A stretch of DNA of 64,000 nt, taken from positions 18,921,001 to 18,985,000 of the forward strand of contig OZ005609.1 in assembly GCA_963930655.1 (NCBI GenBank). Direction: 5' to 3'. Shown here piece by piece: positions 56,240 through 64,000 of the stretch (its first letter is position 1; each line of letters starts with the position of its first letter). This DNA comes from Myrica gale (lineage: Eukaryota; Streptophyta; Magnoliopsida; Fagales; Myricaceae). A program made the position numbers and the translations under genes. The notes below the pieces were generated by a model. It searched no databases, was not told the origin of the DNA, and worked only from the letters and a program-made list of their open reading frames with translations.

Positions 56240-57853
56240 CCTTGCTTACGTGGGTGGTGTATGCTACTCAAGTGAATTGCATTTTGGGATCCAATTTATA
56301 TATTGTCTAAGATATAACGGCTAGTGGAGTCAATCAATATCGTCTTAATATCCATATTCTTTCTAAGGCAAAAATCGGGAACTTCCCATTCTATTCGTAT
56401 TTTTTTTCCTATATATACGCTTTATATTAATGAATCGAAACGACCATTTTTCATCGTTCTAAAGAATATAATTGCGTAGTAAAAAATAGGAAAGTACCGA
56501 TTGAGAATCCTAACCTAATCATTACTTTCCATCGATATCTAGCTGAAGTTAAGACCTCCTATAATGATTTTCTTTTTCTAGGAAAATTCCAATAGTAATC
56601 GACACTTAAAGTTTGTGATTTTCATAGACTTAAGTCTAATAGTTGCTAAGATAAAAAGAAATAAGAAAATAAAGGAAAGTTTAATACTTTGGCAAATCCT
56701 TATCTCCATTCATGTATTTGTCATTCATTATAAATATGAGAATTTAAAAGACATTTATTTTATTGATTCAAATTTTGAAATTATTTTCGCGACTCACCTA
56801 CTAAATATGGTTAGTCTAGAAGTGGAAGTATGTATTTTCAACCATTGAACTATTTTCTTTGAAGTCCCACAACTTCTATTTTATGAAGAAAAATTTCCTT
56901 TGAAATTTAATATGGAAAAGTAGGCAATCAACAAATCAAGGATGATTTGAAATTGAAGACATTGACCGGAGATTTTGATGTTCAAATAAAGAAGATTCTG
57001 CTACTGTCGAGGAATTGCCTGTATATCTTTGGAAACAGCACAACACATCCTAAGATTGAGACATCAAATCAATTCGAATTATTACCAAATAATATCTTAA
57101 CACAATAACATTCAAATACTCTGTCGTCTATTACTATATTATTAATATCCTATTATTTTGGTGTAAAGAGATAATAAATTCTATAAATGAAAAATAATCA
57201 CAAACAATCCAGGGTAGTGAGATTTATCCAACCATCATTTCTCTACTTTTCTATTTCCCAAGAAAAATAGATTCCTGGCTCTTACGTCATGCACCTTTTT
57301 TGGTTGCATGCAGTGAGTGCTTGTAGTGTCATTGGTGTCGATAGCTTCATCGGGATTAATTTTTTAGTTTGTACAGTCGTCTCTTATCTCGTATAAATCG
57401 AATAATTATTAGATCACAGGTTAATAAAATAGACCAAAAAAATACTAACACCAGAGAGATTTCGAAATGAAGACATTAGAGGAAGCAAAATCGCAAGTCT
57501 CAAGCGAGCCAAGATTTTAGTTTATGGGGTTGATTGAGAAATGAGATTATTTTCTATATATAAAGCATGATACTTTATAACCATGAATTTGCAAATATAT
57601 GAGACTAAAAGAAAAATACGTACTTAAGACATATCTATGTTTTATTAACTTTAATATCTAATAGTAATATGTTTGAATTTAACAAAAAAAAAATTGAGAT
57701 GGTGTCGGCCCCCACATATTTTAACTGCACATTCTTTTCGAAGTTAAAATCAAGCCGAAGTTAGAACATACACGTAGGTGCTGAAGTACAACAAGATTTA
57801 CGGGTTGAACATTTTAGAGTAAAGAAACAGTAGGGAATTAGTCCTCATGTTAT
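56240..57853. other. DEFL upstream flank, copy C
   Basis: Matches 16262-17200 and 27194-28196. 57230-57600 is different from the other units and unassigned; 57600-57853 matches 17388-17635 again. The plus-strand ORF 56615-56848 is the partner of 27527-27814. Confidence 0.6.
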
Positions 57854-58755
57854 CACCACAAAAAATTAAGCTTTTGGGACGGATTTTTTCATCCCAAAAA
57901 ATCGAAATTCTGTCTCAAACATTTTTTTGGGATGGAATTTGTCCATTGCCCCAAATGTCCCAAAAAAGTCGTTACAAAAGATTTTTTTGGGACGAAAATG
58001 ATGTTTCAGTTCCAAAAAGTACCTTTTCGGGACAGAAGCCTTTCCGTCACAAAAAAAAAAATCCTTCGAACACTTTAGAACGAACAGTTGAAGATTATGT
58101 TCGAACGTCTTTCGACGGAAAATATAAATTCGTTCGATAATGCAAATAAACGTTTGAACAACCCTAAAATTTGTTTATGTTCGATATTTAAGGTACTGTT
58201 CCAACGCTTTGAAATGGAACGTACGTAACCGTTCTTAATCAGTTACAACGGTTGACATGAAAACCGTTCGGACTATTCGGTCGGAAAGTGGAAACAAGTT
58301 CGAACATTTTACGACATTCCATCGGATATCATTAAATACGTTCAATATACTGATCAGAGAATAAAAAAATAGTTGTTCAAACATTTTATGAATGGAAATG
58401 CAACAGTTTGAATACTGTTTGAACGTTGGGGAGGCAAGTTGTATTTCGAACGTTAAAACAAACGTTAGAAAGACATATTTTATTTTTAAGAAATTAAAAA
58501 TTGCTAGAAAATTATTAAAAAATATTATTAATTAAAAATTGTACAATTAAATAATTAATCACAATATTTGAAACAATTAAATATAATATGTAACTCTGCG
58601 TGCATCCTTATCTATCTAAATCAATAAATAAAATATGTGTCTCCATTTAATTGAGAGTGATGTGGTCACTTGGTTCACGTCACCAAATTTCGTCATGAAA
58701 TGGATGGAATATTGTCGGAGGAGTATAACGGAAAAAAATGGAATACCACGAGGGT
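57854..58755. mobile_element. CACTA-like element, copy C
   Basis: Begins CACCACAAAAAATTAAGCTTTTGGGACGG (written here as CACCACAAAAAA then TTAAGCTTTTGGGACGG). It continues through TTCGAAC motifs and then, like copy 0, into gttagaaagacatattttat and the region ending at about 58755, the uninterrupted hAT target site. Confidence 0.6.
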
Positions 58756-59176
58756 GGCAGGACAACAAAATTTGCCCTAAGGGTATTCCTGAGAAAACAT
58801 TAAATCCCAGAAGCGCACGTGTTATTTAAGCCTAAATAATATGTACAAGATAATATATATTATATTACATATATATATAATGTATAAGGTATTATTATAA
58901 ATTAATTGTTGTTAATTTATTATGTATAACACAAAATTTGGCCAAAATTCTGGCTCAAAATGCCTTTCCAAAAAAATCTGGCAAAATAAGTCCACACACA
59001 TGAAAATCAAAATTTTCGAATTCCATTTCTAGAACCAAATTTTGCACTCTGAAACCCACTCTTACTCCAAATATTAATGTTAGACATTTTGTACCCTCCC
59101 TCAAATTAAAGGAAAATTAAAGTCTTTTACACTTGAAATGACATTAATGTTCTTGACGAATTAATGTTAGACATCT
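58756..59176. repeat. Unit flank, copy D
   Basis: Matches 12004-12350. It ends where a deletion joins it to DEFL exon 2: acatcttgtg from this flank fuses to tttgtggcactcc of the exon, sharing TTGTG. Confidence 0.75.
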
Positions 59177-59997
59177 TGTGGCACTCCCGTGCTTCCACCA
59201 TTGGCACCATTTTCTGATCACCTATAAATCATTCCCAATAACAGCTTCTTATTACTTTGATGCAACGACACTAAAATTATAATTTCTATCTAACAATATT
59301 GTATCATTACTTTGTGCAACGGTTGGGGCATTGCGCTCTATAGACTCGACCTATCAAATTCGAGTCATATGAATACGAGATCGAAGTTCTTCCCATCTCA
59401 AATAACGCAAAGGAAACTACTCTGCAGGACCTTATACAATATCCCAAACGGTCGAGGTAGCTTCCCTGATTGTTTAGGAAATATCAAGGCCAGGGAGACT
59501 ACCTTGCGGGGCCTACGTACACCTAGACTGGCGGGGTAGCTTTCCCGATAGTTCAGGCAATATTGCATCATTTAATGCAAATCAAATAGATATTAATTGC
59601 TTAGAAAAAAAATAGATATCAATTTTTCAATAGCGCATAGAAATTATTAGTTCTTCTTCTAGATCTGAAAGAAAAATGTTTTCATTAGCCTCCAATTTTC
59701 TCATTACTCTAATTGCTAACTCCAATTGTTTCATTGCAAAATGTTTCTGATTTGGTAGGTCGTGAACATGGTTTACTGATTGCACATACGCGAACAAAGT
59801 CGATAAAGCATGAAGAGTATAGAACGAAAAGAATCATAAATAACTTAGAAAAAAAAATCATACATAAAAGGATTTACAAACCACATTTAACCCATCGCAT
59901 CAAAAGGAGGCAAAATGCGACGGAAAGTCTGAAAATATTTACCGCAGCTAATCAGTAGGACGACAAGAACGAAGAACAAGGTAGAAGCTTTTCCCAT
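59177..59997 (-). pseudogene. DEFL copy D, exon 2 truncated
   Basis: Exon 1 (59997-59943) is intact, encoding MGKASTLFFVLVVLLISC with a good donor. Exon 2 starts normally at 59221 (acceptor tatag) but stops matching after the ECHK residues at about 59177, so only one of the eight cysteines survives. The deletion junction with flank DNA shares TTGTG. The SINE in the intron has lost its first bases. The TATA box is near 60050. Confidence 0.85.
59308..59557 (+). mobile_element. SINE in DEFL intron D, 5'-trimmed
   Basis: Starts at tgcaacggttggggcatt. Its right flank caatattgcatcattt is the target duplication seen in other copies. Confidence 0.72.
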
Positions 59998-60142
59998 GCT
60001 TGCTTACGTGTGATGTATGCTACTCAAGTGAAGTGCATTTTGGGACCCAATTTATATATTATCTAAGATATAACGGCTGGTGGAGTCAATCAATATCGTG
60101 TCTGAGAATGGTGAAAGTTTGATGGAAGTCTGCGTATGGTCT

Positions 60143-60175
60143 GGGAACGAAGAAGAAGGTAGAGGTTTCCCCGAT
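60143..60175 (-). pseudogene. DEFL exon-1 relic, unit D
   Basis: The minus strand reads ATCGGGGAAACCTCTACC and a short run of Phe/Val codons, so the ATG has become ATC and only about 11 codons remain. It corresponds to the relics at 19010 and 39686. Confidence 0.6.
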
Positions 60176-60179
60176 CCTT

Positions 60180-60909
60180 GCTTCCGTGCTGTTGATGTAT
60201 TTTAATTGGCGTAATATTTCATGACGTGTCTTAGTTTATTTTTGAGATTCATATTTAAAGAAGTCCTGTTAAAGATCAACAGTTCAACATATTAGTGATT
60301 GTCTGGGAATGGTGAAAGTTTGATTGAAGTCTGCGTATAGTTTGCTAGTGCGGAGTTGGCGCCTTGATGTTTTTAAAGCACTCAAAATTTAATCAGAGTT
60401 CACTTACAATTTGATCAAGACTTGCGAAATGCAGTTACAACGATTTTAACATAAGCGGGCAAGAAGCAAGAATTCTAGAACCTTCGTGAGAACTTTCTTC
60501 CTGACCCTCCAGAAAATTAATTCAATTTTTTTCTCATATTCTGTAGCGGACACACGATTGAATAGTCATTCCTTGAGAGAGATCCTTACTTTCATAGCTT
60601 ACTTCCACGTACATTCTCTGTTAATGTTTATGTAGTTTGCTGTATATGAACTGAGATTAAACCCAATGAGATTGTTCATTCCCTCATTATCTCATATTTG
60701 ATTTTGATCACCAAGATAATATGAAGATTGTTTGTTCCTAGTGTGAAAGAGATGATTGCACGTGGATGTGTGGAAAGATCGGTTTGGCTGCAGAGTTCGG
60801 CTTTTTAGAATCAAGATCTTCAAATGGAAGAGGAGTTTCTCATTCCCTGCATAGTGCATAGTTGAATGTTTTATTCCAGATAAAGTACAAGTTGTGTTAG
60901 ACTAGCAAC
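60180..60909. repeat. Dispersed block, copy 3
   Basis: Matches 19308-20010 and 40736-41012 up to tgttagactagcaac, where a hAT element has inserted. No gene. Confidence 0.72.
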
Positions 60910-63060
60910 AGGGGCGGATCCAGACCCAGGCGAACCTGGGCGGCCGCCCGGGGTCCGCCCCTAAAAAAAATTCATGTATCTTTTTTTTTAAAAAAATAAG
61001 TTGGCCTGGGTCGCCCTGGTTGGCCCATGCCAACATAAGCCCGCCCGGGTGATTAAAAATGCTGACTGGGCCTGATGGGATCAGGCCCAGGCCGCATTTT
61101 ATTTTATTTTTAAACAGGGGTGAAACGACGTTGTTTCCCCCTGTGTTTTGAACAAAAAAATCTTCTCTCTCTCCCTTATGCGATCTCCATCCTCCCGACT
61201 GAGCCGACTCCCCTCTCAGCCCCCAAGCTCTCTCTCCAGCCTTCAGCTCACTGTCGGCGCCTTCGCTTCAGCCTTTGGTCTCTCAAGGTACCGGCACGGC
61301 AATATTAGCTTCCATCTTTTTTCTTCTTCTTTTTTTTTAGCGAGGCATTTCATCAAACATGTCTGTGGTAGTGGGGATGATTCATGATTGACTATCCTTT
61401 GTTCGGTTGCTGAGAGAAGTAGGGAGAAATAAAAGGAATGAAAATTGTTACCATAAATCTCGCTTTGAAACTCAAGTGCAGGTTTGAATTACACTGGAAA
61501 TTGTTAAAATAAAATTATAAGAAGCTTCTAGAATTATATTTTGGATCAAGTGCTAAACACCACATTTGGAAAAGAGGTGCTGACTCATACTTTTGTTGTA
61601 TATTGTACTAGTTTCTTTGCTTAAGAAAGATGACAACTCACAACTCACAATATTACAAGCCTTGTACACATTATTATACTCTTTGAGCATCTTTCTCTTT
61701 TTAGAGTTTTGTGGCTTAAACTAATGATTAGATATTTAGACTGAATTCAGAAAAAAAAATTATTAGATATAAATGTTGCAGCAAATAAAAATCTATTGCT
61801 GCAAAATAAATTCTGCAGCAAATTAAATATTTACTTGTTAACTTATTGTTCTTTATGTGGATTTGTGTAGTGAAGATCAAAATTCATTGCTGGAAGTACA
61901 TTTGAACTTTGCCAATATACTTGCTTATTTGCTGGAAGGACATTTGCGGTATGTAATCTCCTTTGTTTAAAACTTTTTTTCATTTCTTGCTTAACTCTAG
62001 GCTGGATTATGAAGGAAACCGGAGGAATGGATGTTATTTGTGTAGCAGTTTTTAGTTTGGATTGTGATGCTGTTGAGCCTGAGACAACATTAGTTGAGCT
62101 CAATCTTGTTTGCTATTATTCTTAATTGTTCAAATGTTGAGATTTGGTGCCAACACTTTTTTATTATTGAAATATCTTGTTTGCCATTGAAGACTGCCAT
62201 TGAATTTTGTTTTATTTGCCATTGAACTTTGCCATCGAATTATTATGGTTGAAAATTGTATGATTAATTTGGATAATTGACGAGTTTGAGAAATGTCTTT
62301 GAATTTTATTTTGTTTAGATAATGGAAAGGTTTTATCCAAAAAAGTCACACAATGTTGAGTCATCTACTCCTAACGTGGCTACTAGTTCTGGAATGGAAA
62401 CTAGTTTGAAAATACCTCGCATTGAGTTTAGTCCGGATGATATTATTGTTGATCCAGGGTTACGTAAACTCATCGAAGAATATGATGTTCAAATTAGAGA
62501 TCAAGTTCGTAGGGAATACTTAATTAAAGTCATTGTCAACCACGTGGCCACAATTTTCCTAAGAAGAAATATGAGAAAGATAAGAGGGGTTTTAGTGAGT
62601 TATGGTTTAAAGATTATCCATGGTTGGAATATAGTGTATCAAAGGATGTCGCGTATTGTTTGTGGTGTTATTTGTTTCGGCGACCTAGAGGGGAAATGTC
62701 CGGGGATGTGTGTTTACTTCTGTGGGATTTAGCAACTGGAAAAATGCAATGCAGGTTTTTGGTGAGCATGTTGGTGCACATGACAGTGCTCACAATGAAG
62801 TTAGAATGCAATGTGAAGCATTACGTTGGCATTCATCTTACCGGTTAAGACTGCAACCGTTGAGAGAGTTTCTCTGCGATGAAAATTATCAAGACTGATT
62901 TGCGTAATAAGATGAGAGATGATTGGATGAATGATTGCAAGATAGTATACATCGAGCGTGAAATTTTTGAAACTATTGAGAACGAAGCCATTTTGAAACG
63001 TTTTCAGAAGATGCACAACTGTAGTATCCAATTATCCTCTCTCAGTCGTAGTGCATAGTA
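60910..63060 (+). mobile_element. hAT relic, internally deleted
   Basis: It begins CAGGGGCGGATCCAGACCC, close to the TIR at 28548, after the block phrase agactagcaa. It keeps the leader palindrome region (ggtgaaacgacgttgtttcccc) and both ends of the transposase gene. The 3' TIR is not found. The sequence loses similarity to the 5.2-kb hAT at about 63100, and the element's right flank is not in the window. Confidence 0.8.
62322..63057 (+). pseudogene. hAT transposase remnant
   Basis: N-terminal text PGLRKLIEEYDVQIRDQVRR matches the transposase at 31073. A frameshift follows near 62530. After VFGEHVGAHDSAHNEVRMQC the gene jumps to the C-terminal block (TATVERVSL, then the LRNKMRDDWMN region in shifted frames), so most of the catalytic domain is deleted. 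Confidence 0.82.
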
Positions 63061-64000
63061 CGATATGTGTAATTCAATATTTTTAATGTTTTTAGATGCT
63101 GTGCACCATTTATGTTAATTTATTAATATCATTTGCATTTATAGGTGGCTTCGTATTTGTGTTGCAATGTATACTCATTTATGTCACTCTTTGTTAGCAA
63201 TGCATATTCTTCATTTGAAGCTGTTTTTGTCGATAACACAAGTTGTTTTTGGTGTGCGATACTTAGTCATTTCTTAAGAATCGAGAAACGGAGCAATGCA
63301 CCATCGAGCCATAACTCCATCTCTTTGTCGCAAATGGAGGTATACTTTGTTTTTTTTTTATGATAAATTCTCATTATATTCACATGTCCAGTGGCTGTAG
63401 TGAGAGTGAGTATCAAAACGAAAGGAACCGGAATGTGGTACCCACAAGAATGCAAATTTTAATTTTAAGTAGAACCGAAAATTCTAGAAATTTCAGCTCC
63501 GGTAAGTGTCGGAACTAGAATTGGATGGCCAATACCGGAACTGAAAATTTTGATTCTGGCCGAAATATTTGCCCATCCTTAGTCTTTAGTTCTTGTGATT
63601 GCACACCAAGGATAACCATTTGCTTTTCTATGTGTTTGACGTTGCTTTTTTTTTCCTACTATTAGTTGCAAAAAAAAAAATCTCACCTTTAGGCATTAGA
63701 TGTTTGAATGTGTTCAAATTTGGTCATTTTGATGCACTATCTTTGAAAACCTTTGATATTTCTGATATTTTCAGATAGCTACCCCAAACACGTGGATTAT
63801 TTGGCACCCCGAATATGAGTAGTAATGCAATAGATAGGGAGTAGAGAAAGATGTGGGAATGAGTTCGCTTAAAAATGTGTCCAAATGCCCAGTTTGACGG
63901 AAGCCTAAATTATGAATAAATAGAATGCGCTTAGGAGAGAGTATAAGGTTTTTAAGCTCCCATTTTTGTGTCGATATTTCTTAGTTTTGCCAGCCAACTG
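63061..64000. other. Intergenic with hAT-like subterminal text
   Basis: 63440-63590 has ggaaccggaa / ccggaactgaaa words and ends aatatttgcccatccttag, the inverse of the gggtgggcaaatatt terminus at 13388, so it may be a hAT end. The rest, including short ORFs at 63145-63363, shows nothing that I recognise. Confidence 0.4.

Overview
This window is plant nuclear DNA, most likely from a eudicot. It is AT-rich (my impression, not computed), has spliceosomal introns, and is almost entirely built from plant transposable elements. The only host genes I can defend are a small family of defensin-like (DEFL/LCR) secreted cysteine-rich peptides on the minus strand. Each has a signal-peptide exon of 55 bp, an intron, and an exon of 179 bp encoding eight cysteines in CS-alpha-beta spacing. 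Two copies look intact (15077-16261 and 55294-56239). One has lost exon 1 (26336-27193) and one has lost most of exon 2 (59177-59997). Three further exon-1 relics show that each repeat unit once held a second DEFL gene.

Layout. 1-8070 holds eroded retroelements: a Ty1/copia relic, a LINE endonuclease scrap, a Ty3/gypsy relic, a minus-strand TRIM with LTRs, PBS and PPT, and two small inverted-repeat elements. 8575-61000 is a diverged array of multi-kilobase units, each carrying CACTA-like sequence, AT-rich flank, a DEFL gene with an intronic SINE, upstream flank and a dispersed block. Later insertions interrupt individual units. Because the units are paralogous, many insertions can be checked inside the window against an uninterrupted copy, which exposes the target-site duplications.

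Gene-capturing transposons are the most notable content. (i) A 2.6-kb hAT-type element (9387-11995, 8-bp TSD) carries two exons of the signal peptidase subunit SEC11, a golgin-like coiled-coil exon and an unidentified terminal exon. (ii) A 2.1-kb Mutator-like element with TIRs of about 350 bp (20352-22430) carries exons resembling a plant CCCH zinc-finger protein plus a MULE transposase scrap. (iii) A 7.0-kb MULE (42233-49243) has a nearly full-length FAR1-type transposase with a few disabling lesions, FIZZY-RELATED WD40 exons, a GRF zinc-finger-like ORF and unidentified host exons. (iv) A 1.9-kb MULE (49257-51199) sits next to it and carries the last two exons of a Yippee-like gene.

Nested insertion. 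A 9.1-kb CACTA element (28200-37327, TSD TCA) is rich in CGATCGATCG subterminal motifs. It contains a 5.2-kb hAT element (28548-33704) whose transposase has only one frameshift and one nonsense codon. The CACTA is itself inserted in the upstream flank of a DEFL unit. Deleted relatives of this hAT lie at 39789-40735 and from 60910.

I saw no rRNA, tRNA or CRISPR features. All identifications come from reading motifs by eye; no database search was run.
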